The notes under the pieces are model-generated. The model was not told where the DNA came from and searched no databases. It saw only the letters and a program-made list of their open reading frames with translations. Below are positions 30,138 through 43,537 of a stretch of 64,000 bases of DNA, piece by piece. The stretch spans positions 25,467,489 through 25,531,488 of the forward strand of contig NC_026655.2 in assembly GCF_000004075.3 (NCBI RefSeq), written 5' to 3'. The position numbers were made by a program, and so were the translations under genes. The number at the start of each line of letters is the position of its first letter. Within the stretch, counting starts at the first letter, position 1. This stretch comes from Cucumis sativus. Taxonomy: Eukaryota; Streptophyta; Magnoliopsida; Cucurbitales; Cucurbitaceae.

Positions 30138-31656
30138 CTTCTTCACTGACAAAGTTCTCGGGGTTCAGGATTCAACAATGGTTGAAGAAGAGTTCTTCCC
30201 TACAAAAATGGCGTCAACTTAAATTGGTTGGAGTCAGATCAAATATAAAAATCGAACAATTTCAACCGAAAAACCAGATTGAATTGAAGAAAAAGAAGAA
30301 GAAGACGAAGGCCGATTTTCAGTTGTTCAACTTCGGTCTTCATAGAGAAATTAAATATAAATAAATACATAAAATGTTGATGAGGTGGCCCAATTTAATT
30401 GGTTGATTCTACGTAGGGTTTATTTATTTCATCCAATAAGATTCGAGAAAACACGTTTCTTTTTGCTATTATTTTTTTTTTCTTTTCATGCCTAAGTTAT
30501 TTAATTTTACTTCGCATGGGATTCAAAATGTTATACTTTCTACATTATCGAGCAACTTAATTTGAAATTTTGAATAAACGTATTTTAGAAATTCGTTCTT
30601 CCACCACAAACTTAGGTTAACATGAAACTTAGTAGTTCAAACTCAATGCTATAATATCATTTTGTTTTGTTTTAGTTTGGTTCTTAATTTTAGATTCACA
30701 CTTTTAGCTTTGTTTTATATTTTATCAAATAATCCCTTATTAGTCATTAATATTAGGTTAAAATATTATTTGAATTTAATGATAGTTTAATTTAGTTCAT
30801 ATATCTAATTTTAATTTCTAACATTTCCATAAATCTTAAATTTAGTCTCTCCTACTAGTTTAGTATAGATTTTCTACAACACTTTTTTTAGTATTTTTAC
30901 TATAAATTTTAAAAATGTATTTACATGTAAACTATTATTGGATCAATTTTCATTAAAAAAATTAACTATAAAAGATTAATTAAACAAATTTTAAGATAGA
31001 GAAATCAAAATGATTATTCAACGTTAGATACTAATATTCATTAATTAATTTATTAAAAGTAAGTGTGAAATGAAATTTCCTAAAATGGGGTAGACTTAAT
31101 TAATTATTATTTTTTTCAGATTTTTAAAATTTAATTAAGAGATATTTTAGTATATATTATTACTAACCAAATGAGTATTTAACTAAAAACACGTTGAAAA
31201 TGACTAAATGTATAATATTTTAAATTATAGATTGACTCTAAACATGAGATATTTTTTAAAATAACAAAACAAACTAAAATATTTACAAAATTTTAGATCC
31301 CATCGTTAATAGTCACTGTACAATATCAATCACTCGAGAATAGAATTTGCTATTGTTTGTAAATATATTTTTTTTAAAAAAAAAATTGTTATTTTTCAAA
31401 AAAATTCAAATATTAATGTTATTTTTCTAAAGAAAATCTAATTAAATGATTCATGTCATCACAGCCGTTAGATTTTCGATAATTTTAACGGTTTGAAACA
31501 ATCACACGTCATAAATAGGCTCCACCATTTCATCCGACATGGCACAATCTTCAAAAAAACCCTCACAAAACCCTAAAGTAGCTTTCGCCTTCTTCCCCTA
31601 CCAATTCTTTCTCCATTGTAATCGATTTTCAAATTTCATAAGTTTCAACCAGTTTC
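30138..31656. promoter_or_regulatory. Shared upstream region of two divergent genes
   Basis: The canopy-like gene (minus) and the unknown-function gene (plus) start about 1.5 kb apart and point away from each other, so this stretch contains both promoters. An AT-rich TATA-like cluster (TATTTATATTTA on the minus strand) lies near 30350-30365. The middle is AT-rich with no gene. I see no defined regulatory motif. Confidence 0.45.
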
Positions 31657-34600
31657 ATGGCTTTGGGTCTTGTTGAATCGATGGAATCTATCAACCCTTT
31701 AAAGCAAAATCCTTTCCTCGGAGAAAATTACGAGTTTACTCTTGCGCAATCAATCCAGAATGTCTTAGCTGAAATTCGCAAAGGAAATGTTGTTTTTTCT
31801 CAATTTACGAAAAGATTCTACAAATTGATTCAAGCTAGAGCTGACCCACCATTAGAATCGATTTGGTTTTACTCCGCATTAAAGTTTCGTAGTAGTTTCA
31901 ATCCTAAAGGCGATTTTTTGGAACGAGTGGCAGCCATGAAAGTCTTGTTTCAGTTGGTATGTTCTTGTTCGGCTCCTTGTGGTTCTTCGAAGACCATTAC
32001 GTTGCTTTCTCCAGTGGTTTCCGAGGTGTATAAATTGGTTATCGACATGCGTGGAAAGGATTTGAACTCGACAAGGGAAAAGAAAGCAATGAGAGAGGTT
32101 AAGTCTTTAGTTGAAGCAATTCTTGGTTTTATGAATCTGAGTTCACGTGAGGATTCGGACAAGAATGATAAATCTCTCGACTTCAGTTTGATTACTCCTT
32201 TTATGGATTTAATTAGTATCTGGACGCAGCCAAATGAGGGATTGGATCAGTTCCTACCGCTCGTGTGCAGTGAGGTTCGTGAGGAGTTTAGTTCGGGAGA
32301 GTGTGATGTTCGTCGCTTGGCTGGAGTTGTAATCGCTGAGATATTTCTGATGAAACTGTGCTTGGATTTTAACTATGGACGTTCGAGGCAAGATTTGGAG
32401 AAAGATCTAATAACATGGGCTGTTGGATCAATAACTCAGATTAGAAATTTCTACTCTTTTGGTTAGTGATTCGAAGTCCCTTCTCAGTATTGGTTTGATT
32501 TTGCATGGCGTTAAAGTATTTATTAGATTATATTAGGTTGTTTATGCTTTCTATGATATATCTATTTATCTTGCTGATGTTGGATTTGATAACTGCTAAT
32601 ATGCTCCCAGTTGGTTTGTTATAACTCGTGTTATATTGTATGTTGTTCTTTATGGCATTTTTTAAATAAGACGTTGAAGAATTGCATACTTCTTTGACTA
32701 GCTAGATTTACAAGCATGGCTAAGCGCAATACTACTGGGATTAAGTGTGAAGCATGAAGAAAAGCAAGACTCTTCATAGTGAAGTACCTGATTGGGGGCG
32801 GGGGGAAACATTATAATGAGGAATGAGATAAATGAGAAATGTTCTACATTTTTGTTTGAGATGTTTTTTTAGTACTATAGGGGGTGGAGGAACAAGATAT
32901 CTCTTGGTAGCTAACACATATTATACCTAGTTATCTATGCTTACTTTGGATATCTTTCTTTACAAAATGGTGTAGAGATACAAGGCCTCTATGCAATATG
33001 TTTGTCTTTTACATTTTATATGAAGAGGGAAATTTGGCTTTTTGGTTTATGAGTTTTGAAGAATAGAAGCATTTGGCCTTCGTTTTAAATTGGTAAATTG
33101 GTCATTTTAGTCTCAAAGTTTTCAATAATATGTTTAAAAAGTTTACTCTTCTAACAAAATCATTAAAATTTTCGTTTTGCTACTGTACAAGTTGCATTTG
33201 GTTGAAAATAAGATAGAGGATGTAGAGGGAGGTGAGATAACAAGAGAGAGAAGAGGAGATGAGATGAGAGACAAAGAGGGGAGAACGTAGAGAGGGGAGG
33301 GAATGATTAAAGATATAATTTCTTTCCATGTCATCTTGCATGTCAACCGTCTAGTCATTTTAAAAATAAATAATGGTTTTGTTCCTAGGGAGACTTTTTA
33401 AGCCTAATCTTGAAAATTCAGCAACTAAATGACCAATTTGAAACATCATGGACCAAACACATTTATTCTTCAAAACTCATGGAATTTTTCCCTCTAAAGA
33501 ACCTTGAAAAAAAAGATATATCCAAGCATCATCGAGGGTGCCTTGCCTTAGATAGAACCTAAGCACACTCATTAGAACACTGATTGTCCATTGCACAAAC
33601 ATTGCTGCGTGTTCTAGTGTATGTTTGATTTATGCATCTAGTTTTTAAGTTTAGAATTTTGTTATACGTGCTCACATCTCGGTCTATCATTGTATCAACA
33701 GAAACTCTTGTAAGAGTCCTCCTGGAGGCAACTTTACCTGTGACGTCTCTTTTGGTAAGTTTTGCTTTTATGAGCTTTTTTGGATGTATGGGTGTCTTCC
33801 TTAGAATAATTATGTGTTTGACAGTTTCTGTATTCTAATTAATCTGTTTGTTCTAACGTGTATTATGAATATGTACATGCACTTTGTCCTTGGATTTGAT
33901 CTACCGTTATTACGGTTCCAAAATCATTTGATGTTATTATAAACCTTTTTGCAGAGTACTGACAATGAAGCTTTGTTAAGGAAGGTTCTATATGATGCTC
34001 TTATATTGGTTGATTATTCGTTTTTGAAACCTGAGATAGCCATTAACTTACCTGCCGAGCATGTGGCGTTTCTTGCTGTTAAGAGATTGATTCTTACTTA
34101 TGAGGCCATAGAGTTTTACAGGTATGTGAAGAATTGAACATTCCAGGAACTTCAATCGGACTTTTACCATACCTTCCTCTGAAGTCTTATTGGTTCTTTG
34201 TTGTATAAATACTTAGGGAGCATGGAGATCAGAATAGAGCCATCTCATATCTAAATGCCTTCTCGAGTTCTCTTGTTTCTTCTCAAATTATTAGATGGAT
34301 CAAAAGCCAAATGCCTAGCAATGAGAATCTAAATTGCCCCAATGGGTTGTCACCTAAAGTGTTTCTTGGTACGTTGTTGATGTTAACTTTTACGTTGAAG
34401 TATATGCATTAATGGTATAGTTGAGAATCTAATTTTCTGTTCATTTTCTTCCAGAGTGGCTTCTCAAGGCTGAAGATCAAGGTGTAAGAGTATTTGACAA
34501 TACCATTTCCAATCGTCGATCCAAATTAGTTCTTGATACTTCCAAATCAGTCTCATTTGAGGGAGATAAAGTAGATGATGATCTTTTGTTTTACATCGAT

Positions 34601-35104
34601 AAGCAAGGGGGAAATGTAAATGGAAGTGAGGAGGACACGACAATGGATGAATCGGTAAATGCAGCTCTCGCTTCTGCTGCTCCTACAATGTCAACGACTG
34701 AAAATAGTTCGGTCAAGAAGCTAAGTAGAAAAGCAAAAAAAAGGAATAAAAAGTTAAAGTTGTTAAGTCAGTTGAAGTCAGCTGTTGAGGGCGATCTTTT
34801 GTTTTGCATCAATAAGCAAGGGGAAAATGAAAATGGAAATGAGGAGGACACGACAATGAATGAACCAGTAAATGAAGCTCTTGTTTCTGCGGCTCCTACA
34901 ATGTCAACGACTGAAAATAGTTCGGTAAAGAGTCTAAAGAGAAAGGCAAAAAGAAAGAATAAAAAAAATAAATTGGTTAAGTACGATCTGGTTCCGAACA
35001 CTGATGCTACCCAGTTGAAGTCAGCTGTTGAGAATAACGATACACACAGCGAGGGGGAGGTTCATAATCCACACTCGGACAAAGATTCTGACATGAAACA
35101 GTAA
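31657..35104 (+). CDS. Plant-specific protein of unknown function with an internal duplicated basic tail
   Basis: Five exons in phase: 31657-32461, 33702-33754, 33955-34121, 34217-34368 and 34455-35104; 608 residues. The first 440 or so residues are mostly predicted-helical and resemble a conserved plant protein family that I remember being labelled, in one Arabidopsis entry, as WNK-related; I see no kinase motif (no glycine loop, HRD or DFG), so I do not use that label. Typical stretches are NPFLGENYEFTLAQSIQ, ETLVRVLLEATLPVT and EHGDQNRAISYLNAF. The last exon is unusual: about 71 codons from 34580 are repeated in tandem from 34793, each copy having an acidic EEDTTM segment, PTMSTTENSSVK and a lysine/arginine cluster that looks like a nuclear-localisation signal. 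No signal peptide or clear membrane span is present. The start ATG is the first in frame after a stop-rich leader. Confidence 0.9.
33025..33494. mobile_element. Element with long terminal inverted repeats in intron 1
   Basis: About 470 bp. Both ends begin GAGGGAAA and continue with ATGAGTTTTGAAGAATA, then a TTTGG segment and AAATTGGT...CATTTTAG, giving inverted repeats of about 70-85 bases with small gaps. The interior includes a purine/pyrimidine-biased part (GA-rich, about 33200-33300). No target duplication is clear. A minus-strand open frame inside it (33358-33143) looks like a composition artefact. Confidence 0.7.
34580..35035 (+). repeat. In-frame tandem duplication within the last exon
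   Basis: Unit 1 (34580-34792) and unit 2 (from 34793) align with a 213-base period, and the anchor CAGTTGAAGTCAGCTGTTGA recurs 243 bases apart (34769 and 35012). Unit 2 therefore has an extra 30 bases (10 codons). Both offsets are multiples of three, so the frame is kept. The encoded copies differ at several residues. Confidence 0.9.
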
Positions 35105-38100
35105 TGTGATTCAACAAGAAAGGTTGGTATTTGGTTGCAACAAAACAACTTCAGATTCAGTTTGTTTTCTTTTTTTGAAGATCTTCCTGGAGTAGCTGGC
35201 TGAGTTACAAGGCAAGTCGATAATCCTCTGAGAACGGTTGATTTTGAACTCGGGACTTTGCAACAGTTCAACCAAGGATTGTAAATGTAAAATGATTCAC
35301 TATTTAATCAAGGAAAGGAAGAAGATGGAAAGACGTTTTGGGTCATTATGATGCTGCTGCTTGGCTTCATGAAGATGAATCAGATCTTTAACTTCTATTT
35401 GATATAAATGTACTTTACTACCTTTGAGTAATTCTCTTTTAAGAGATTTTTCAAATTTAAACATCACAAAAATACTCTCTCCAAATACAACTCTTACTCT
35501 TAGACCTTTCATCTAACAAAGTTTTGCATGACATTGTATTCAAATATTTTCTTTTTCATCTAAATTTTTATTGGTTTTTTAATCAAATGATAGTTTTGAA
35601 ATATTGAATAGTGTGAAAATTCAATACAGGATAGACCCAATCTTGGGCTCTCTTGCACCTATATTTTCTTCTGCTTAACTCAAATGAGATTCAATATTTT
35701 GACTGTCAATTTCTATGTAAGTTGTTTTCTTTCATCACTCACTCATATAACTATCTGATTTAGTTCATTAATCTGAATAATATATATAAAAACAATGATA
35801 TCTATTCAATGCATTTCAACCCTTTTCTCGAGAAAAATAGAAGAAGTTTATGTCTCAACGAATCACACGTAGAGATATTGATAATTCACATAGAGCTAGT
35901 ACCCTTCGAGAAGTGATTGGTCTTCCATATGCTATAAACTGTATTTTGATCTCACACTAAGCCAAGAAATTAAAAAACAATCAATTTTGTTAAACAATTT
36001 CAATTATCGTAATATACATAAAATATCATTTTAATATTGTGTACTTCAACCATTTAGTTTATCTTTTATTCTTTCTAAAAAATTTACTTTATAATTTGTA
36101 CTTCACATAATGTCTTTTACTATCCATTATTGTTATTTAATTAATTTTGATAAACTATTAAAAATATTTTTAAATATAGTAAAATTAATAAATATTTATA
36201 AAATATAATAAAAATTAAGATTCTAATCCAGCTCAAAGATCAAATTTACAAATTTATCCTTTCGAGATTTTTTCAAAATATAAAAAAGAGAGAGAATTGA
36301 TTTTGTAGAATTGACCCATCTCTCCTACAAAATAATAAGTTATGTAGTCACGGACTATGGTGGTGGCAATATCTCTTTCACATCACATTCTTTATTTTCA
36401 TTTTTCTTTCTAAGTTTTCTTTTCTTTATAATATATATATATAAAAATTTATTTCATAACCATAAATCACGTTGTTGAGTAAAACAATTTCATATCTTAT
36501 AATATTCTTTTTCTAATTGGACGTTTCCTTTTTTATATCTAATAAAACAATAAGTTCAAGAAAATTATCATTATTGACTAATTGATTGCAAAATTAGTTT
36601 CTTGTATGTCTTTCCTTTATTTATTTAATTACCACTTGAACTTAATTCTCTTCGTTCAAGTAGATAAAACGTTTGACTCATTTGTAAATATTTTTTTATC
36701 AAAAATTAATTTCATCCGAATTGACTAAAAGAATTGCTTTTACCAAAACTCGTTTCATAAATGTTATTTAAAATTTTAAAAAAATTTAGTTTGAATGTAA
36801 ATAGTTTTTTAAAAAGTATTGCTTATTTATTTATCTTCCTTATTTAATTATGTTGAGTTTTTAACTAATAAATTAAAATGTAAGCTAAGTGTGATTACGG
36901 TTGATGTTGTTTACTTGTGTTTTGAATTCGTACCAATACATGGAATCTACGATTAAATTCATCAACAAAAGTTGTAATCAATCCAATTTAATTGGTTCTC
37001 ATGAGTAAAAGTAACACTAAAATTTATAACTTTAGATAAACGCGATCAAAAGCAAGTCTAAATACATTTACGATTATAGTCCATTACAATTAAATTTCAG
37101 TGATAATCCATAAACGTGACCTTAAACTAACTCGTTTGCATCTTTTCGGCTATATATATATATAATTTTTTTTATTGAGGTTGGTGAAGGAATGTGAGAG
37201 AAGCAGTAGGAAATTGCCAAATGTAAAAATATGAGTGAAATTAAAATAAAAACATGATTAAAATGGGTATGATTAATAATAATTGAGTCTGATGAAAGGC
37301 AAGCAATCTCTCTCATTTTCTTATTTTTCTTATTTTATTTTGTTTATATATATATATATAAAGTTGAAAGGACTTGGTTTGTACACGTAATCAGTAGCTA
37401 CATCACAAAGGGTGTTTATATGGTCCACGTGGAACCCACAAAAAGAGCATCCAATGCCAGGTGTATGCATCACTATGACACCAATCACCTTTTAGTCAAA
37501 CACATTTTCTTCGGCCCCACCCCCACCTCATCATTTCATTTCGTCTTTTTTTACAAATTTTATACACTCATTTTTATTTTTTGAAAAAATGTTTATTTAA
37601 TTTATAGATTTAATCATTAATATGGTGTTGGGGATTTAGGGTTTCCTTTCCAAAAAAGAAAGAGAAGACTGGACGTCTGGTGCTTTTGAATGAATTCAGT
37701 GGTTTAGGTACCGACAGATTTAGTGTAGGTCTCTTTTGTTCAATGTTCAATAGTATTCTCTATCGATCTTAGTTTTTTCAAGCTTCATTTTTACTAAATT
37801 AAAAAATATTTAAACTATTTTAGTGATATGTTAATAATTAACCAAGTGTTTGGGGCTTAGGGTTTTTTCTTTAAAAAGTAAAGTATTTGAGGCTATTGGA
37901 ATAAATCGTCGGTTTGAGATGTATGTTAAGAGAACGAGAGGTAATGACTATTTTAACTTAGTGATCAAAATAATCATCTCTCTCTTTCTACAATGTTTTT
38001 CATGACTCTACATGTTGCTGATCGTTCTACTTTTATGGATCTCTGTTTGAAGGTCAAACCAAGAAAACTATGTATATAGATACAAAGAACAACGGAAAAA

Positions 38101-39814
38101 ACCATTATTGAAATTAAAACTAAAGAACCAAAAAAATCCTCAAATACTTTTTTGAGGTTATTTATACATTTAATTCCGTACATATAATATAATAATTTAT
38201 TTTAGTATTACGAGCTATTTCTTGGAAAAAGAAACAGATCAACCCTTATTCTTCAATGACTTTTGAATTATATAACTTATCATCATTTTTTAAACATATA
38301 TTTAAGTTGACGATATTTTTTGTGTGCGTGAAGGTTGGTGACTTATACTCAACAACTATCACTAATAGATATATGTTTTTGTGCAATATTATTATTATGA
38401 TGTTAGAGAATTGATTACTTTTTTTGTATGCCTTTCAATATCATTTTTTTAAATAGTAAAATTATAATTAGTAAACCGAAAATTAGGTTTTAAATTTTGT
38501 ATGAAACTATTTTCCTATGTTCGAAAAACTTAATATACCCAAAAAAATTACAAAAACTAAACTTATATTTTAACAAATACATTAATAAAGTATCTAAATT
38601 AAGGATAAAAATATCGTTGATGTTAACATTTCAATCGTGTTTCGATTGTTTGATATAAACAAAGGTCAGATTATAACGTAAAGAGAAGAATCAATTTTGT
38701 ATTCTCGATATTTCTCTTTCATGATCGATAATCGAAATATATACCATACTTGTTCGAATAAGTATGATTCTTTTTTCTCTCCCTAATGCCAACCCATTTT
38801 TATTAATTTATTTCACTTTAGAATATATGATCACATATATCTATACAAAAATCATTTTATATATCTTTTACTCCACCTCTCCTACACTAAGTTTCTTATA
38901 TTCATTCACCAATGATTCAATAACATAACAATGATAGTATAAAATCTAAACGTATATCTTATTATTGTTAAATAATATATCTATTTGTAACAATGCGTAT
39001 TTGTTGTATTATATTTTTATCTTTACTATATTAAAAAGGACCAACGAGAATTTTTAATTTTAAATTTTCTCACAGTGTACATTTCTTATATTTTGCTGTA
39101 TATACTCTAATCACATTTTTTTCTTATATCACCTTAAATTCATCCTTAAAAAAATGGATTCGATATCGTACTTCATTTTGTTTAATTAAGAACATTTAAA
39201 ATTACAAATAAACATACCCTACTTCATTTGATCCGTTTCACGTTAGAAAATTATGTTTCAAACGATTTATAGACACATAAATACTTTAAATTTATATAAT
39301 AGATTAACTCAAGATCATTCATGTCAAATTATCAAAAATAAGAATTTTTTTAGCTCGATGTCAATTTTAGAGATAATAATTGAGTGTCTAATAACATATT
39401 ACGTATAATAAACTCTTGTGATATATCAGTTGATAGACTCTCAAATTTGGCTATATTTATAAATTTAATTTTGTTGGTACATATTAATAATTTAAATGAA
39501 ATTGTTATATTTAATTTATATTATTTGGGTTAAATCAACCTATTATCATCTTGATGGGAACACATAGTAAATGTTTGGTGTCGTTTTAAATACATTAACC
39601 TGGCGTTTCGGGGGCATCAAAATGGCGTCGTTTAGAGGGAAGTTGAAGAATGTATCCGTTTAGGTATATTAGAAGCTGAGGTGGCAAAATTTTGACTACG
39701 GTTAAGGGGTTAATTTCAGTTGGTGCGAAAGGTCTACGACCATCGGTGGACATTAACCGTAGGTTAACTCTTACCCGTTGGAAACATAATAATAATTATA
39801 TATAAAAAAAAAGA
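35105..39814. other. Gene-free AT-rich region
   Basis: About 4.7 kb with no credible exon. It starts with the 3' end of the unknown-function gene. Further on are TA dinucleotide runs (for example near 36431 and 37150) and AT-rich dispersed-repeat modules (about 38440-38600 and 39360-39480). The segment 39540-39780 is less AT-rich and is probably the distal promoter of the NDL gene. Confidence 0.55.
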
Positions 39815-39909
39815 AAGATAAAAGAGATAGAGAGAGAGAAAAGAAAAATACAGAAAGAAAAAAGAGTTTTATTATTAAAACAGACAGAGAGAAAGAGAAA
39901 GAGAAAGAA
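39815..39909 (+). promoter_or_regulatory. GA-rich tract in the NDL promoter
   Basis: A nearly pure purine stretch of AGAGAGAGA and GAAAGAGAAAG units just upstream of a TATA-like sequence. GA/CT tracts of this kind are frequent around plant core promoters and can bind GAGA-type (BBR/BPC) factors; a role here is inferred only from position. Confidence 0.5.
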
Positions 39910-39917
39910 TCGCTTTG

Positions 39918-39925
39918 TATATAAG
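39918..39925 (+). promoter_or_regulatory. TATA box of the NDL gene
   Basis: TATATAAG about 140 bases upstream of the start codon. Transcription would begin near 39950 and give a leader of about 110 bases. Confidence 0.5.
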
Positions 39926-40060
39926 CCAACGAAGCCAAAGCCTATAATTCTGGAAGACGAGAGACGAGAGTAAAATCAAAAGAGAGAGACCCTTCTCCGT
40001 CTGCGACAGCGTCCGGCTGTTTTGGTGGTAGCGCTATTCAACGGACATAGAGCTACGGCC

Positions 40061-43000
40061 ATGGCAGATTCTAATGACTCTGTTTCCGTCGACATGGAGA
40101 AGATCTATCTCGGCGGCAAGGTTTCTTTTCTTTTCTCTAAGAGTTAATTAATTTCTTCCATTTTGTCATCTGGGTTTTTCTTTGATGCATTTGTTTGTGG
40201 TGTACTTGAATCGGGGTTTTCTTTTCTTTTTTGTTGGTTGGTTTTTTTTTTTTTTTTTTTGTTGTTGTTATTGCTGATTTGATTGGGTAAATGTCCTGTT
40301 TTTTTTTTTTTTTGGTTGTGTTGTGGGGTTGGGGATTCTCATTATTGGTGAAATGTCTTATGGCATTCTATAGGTTTGTTTGGATGTGAAGAAGAAGAAA
40401 AAAGTAGGAAATTATTTCGGGGATTATAACTTTTTCTACTCTTGTGTTTCTTTTCCCCATTCCGATCTGGTTCATTTCTGTGGCTTGATTGACTAAGAAT
40501 TTTCCATTTTTTGGAAGTTATTAATAATTAAGTTCAAACCTTTTTCCCAAAAGTTCATTAATTAGCTACTTAATGGGTTTGGTTTTGAGGTTACTTTCTT
40601 GATTCAGGGATTGGTGTTTTATCCCTGCTTTGTTTTTAAATGCAAGATGTGATAACGATGGGCTTTGTGCATTTCCTATTTCTGGCTTTTGGGGTTCTTT
40701 TTTATTTTCTGATCCTAATTGTTATGTTCTCTTTTTTGGGTTTTATTATGTTCAATTTCGTATTCAATTTTTCTTTACCTCTTTTGATCAAAGGGTTTTC
40801 ACCTGGTCGAGCTTTTAATGATGGTTACAACGGATTGGAGACATCTTATTTATCTTTAGTTTGTGCTTTTTAATGATCTTTAATTGTTCTGTTTGGGGTA
40901 TATATTGATTGTTCGTTTGAACTTTCCAGTTATCAATGGCTTATGTACACGTTGTTGTTTGTTAGATATATTTTCCATTTTTTTCCTTCTTATTCTTGCT
41001 CTGGTGGTATTTTATTTTTAAGTTTCTTTTGTAGATTAAGATTGTTTCTACTTTTTGACCTTTTTCTTATTCTATGGTTTTTTATTTTATTCGTTGTTAT
41101 ATTCATCCCTTGTAATTGTGGTACTGCTCGTTGATAAAAGCAAATTGCAGTCTACTGAATAAACCATACCTTTGCCTACTTTTCTGCTTCTTTTCTTCTT
41201 TTTGTAATGGAACTTTATTTGTATTGACAGGGGTAGTTGCTTGTTTATCTTGGCTGTTGTCATAATTTTTTTAAGCTGTTGATAATTTAAATGCTGAGCA
41301 ATAAATTTGTTATGCGCACTACTTTTATAAAGTTTATACTAAGTTGAATGGACAAGTTAGCTTGGGCATCTTGAAAGGAAATGCACTTGGACTGTTCTTT
41401 ACAGATATACTTGGCTGGAAATGTTGGCTAGTTGAACATTATTCTTTCCTCAAAGGCTTCCTTTTTACTCATCCATAGCTCATATGGAAATAATATGTGA
41501 TTAGAACAATGGACAACTACGAGAATGTTTCGTATCGATGTTCTTCTTGATTTGAGTGTTTCATTTCCCCCATTACTTCTTACACGTCATCTTACTGACT
41601 TAATACATGCCACTCATGTTATTCTCAGGAGCATCATGTACGAACTGGCCAGGGTTCTGTGTCTGTAATAGTCTGTGGAGACCAAGATAAGCCGCCACTT
41701 ATTACTTATCCCGATTTGGCTCTAAATCGTAAGTGCTTGGTGTTATATTTATGTTATGATTTTGGTGGTGATATTTTATATATTTGGTTTCTTGTTATAT
41801 TAATTATGTGAGATAACTTTTAAGTGGTGCCTTTGCCCTGAGTTCTTGCAGATATGTCATGTTTTCAAGGATTATTCTTTTTCCCAGAAGCAGCTTCGTT
41901 GCTACTTCATAACTTTTGCATCTACCATATCAGCCCTCCTGGACATGAGGTCTGTATTATTGTTGAGTAAATTTGTGTCATGGATAACTTTGGGCCTGCT
42001 CCTGAATACTATATTCACATAGTTTCCTTTTTGGAACTTTACCAAGAGTTCTTGCAGTTAGGAGCTGCTGAGATTTGTGAGGATGATCCTTCACCCTCTG
42101 CCGATGATTTAGCAGATCAAATCCTTGAGGTTCTCAACTATTTTGGGTAAGTACACTTGTCCCTCTCCTTCACTATTGAATATGAGATAAAAGATTATAT
42201 AGCTGACTTATCACTGGGTTATATCTATTACAGACTCGGTGCGGTGATGTGCATGGGGTAACAGCTGGCGCTTACATTCTTAGTCTTTTTGCTGTACGTT
42301 CATTGTATCATAAAATTTATTGAATCATGAAATCAAAGTTTTTCTTGGTTTTGACCAATTTATTATTTTACAGTTGAAGTATAGAGAGCGAGTTCTTGGT
42401 TTAATTCTTATATCCCCCTTATGCAAGTCGCCCTCTTGGTCCGAATGGTTCTATAATAAGGTAGTCTTTTCATCATTTCTTACACTCCAATACACTCAAG
42501 TTTTGATAGATGTTATATATCACACATCCCTTGTAAATTGCAGGTAATGTCAAACTTGTTGTACTTCTATGGCATGTGCGGTTTGTTGAAAGAGTGCTTG
42601 CTTCAGCGGTACTTCAGTAAGGTAATATAGTTTCCATTCTTTGAGAATTTTCTTTTTCTGTGTTCGTCTTTTATACTCTTGTTGTTGACTGGGTTCATGA
42701 AATTGTTATTACGTGCAACAGGAGGTCCGTGGTAGTGCAGAAGTTGCAGAGTCTGATATAGTTCAAGCATGTAGAAAAGTATGTTCTTTATGTCAATCAT
42801 TCAACTCTGAGAGTTTCATATTGTCTAAAACTAGTTTGTCTCTCATGTTTCATTCTGTTGGGCAAACTTCTTGTTGTTGTTGGTTCTTCAAACTTTGCGT
42901 TTGGTTTGATAAAGATGGTTTATTTGTTGTGTCAGCTACTTGATGAGAGACAGAGCAACAATGTTTTGAGGTTCCTCCAAGCCATTAATAGGTAAAATGG

Positions 43001-43537
43001 TTTTCCTATCTTAACTATTCTTTTCCTCTTGTCAACATATATGTTAAATTTGCAACATTTATTCCCCTTTTGCAGAAGACCAGACATTACTGAAGGGTTA
43101 AAAAGGCTCCGGTGTCGTACTCTCATTTTCGTCGGGGATAGCTCACCTTTCCATTCTGAAGCACTCCATATGATATCAAAATTGGATAGAAGATATAGTG
43201 CCTTGGTTGAGGTATGACAATCAAAAGAACAAAAATAACCTTCCTTTCAGCACGGAATGTGTGCGATGCAGAAGCAACTGTGTAGGCTTTGTTAACTAAT
43301 TAACTCAACGGTTGGTTCACACAGGTCCAAGCTTGTGGATCGATGGTAACCGAAGAGCAGCCACACGCAATGTTGATACCGATGGAGTACTTCTTCATGG
43401 GGTATGGATTATATAGGCCATGCCAGTTCAGTGATAGTCCACGGAGTCCATTAAGTCCATCTTGTATCTCCCCAGAGCTTCTTTCTCCAGAAAGCATGGG
43501 ATTAAAGCTAAAACCAATAAAAACGCGCATTTCTTAA
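40061..43537 (+). CDS. NDR/NDL family protein (N-MYC downregulated-like) with a one-base deletion in exon 5
   Basis: Alpha/beta-hydrolase-fold protein without hydrolase activity; the Arabidopsis NDL proteins bind the G-beta subunit AGB1 and influence auxin transport. Eleven exons: 40061-40120, 41629-41728, 41852-41949, 42058-42146, 42234-42293, 42374-42460, 42544-42621, 42722-42778, 42936-42991, 43076-43211 and 43325-43537. Family signatures are [43 protein letters not shown] and [13 protein letters not shown], with a C-terminus ending KPIKTRIS. Exon 5 should encode [12 protein letters not shown] but has four G at 42255-42258 where five are needed; read as written it stops at TAA right after MCMG. 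The exon is 60 instead of 61 bases, and every later exon is in phase once this base is restored; the protein would be 344 residues. Intron 1 is about 1.5 kb. The indel is probably a sequence error, because all splice sites and other codons are intact. Confidence 0.93.

Noticed and set aside
30138-30152. Five-codon N-terminal extension of the canopy-like protein
   Set aside because: It starts with TTG. The first ATG (30137) directly precedes a good signal peptide. The same reasoning sets the peroxidase start at 3230 and the phosphatase start at 45743.
31657-35104. Label of WNK-related kinase for the unknown-function gene
   Set aside because: I recall such a label on a related Arabidopsis entry, but no kinase motif is visible in the translation.
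40630-41134. Hydrophobic open frames in NDL intron 1 that look like membrane proteins
   Set aside because: T-rich intron sequence always translates into Phe/Leu-rich frames. There is no conservation pattern, and they lie wholly in an intron with good splice sites.
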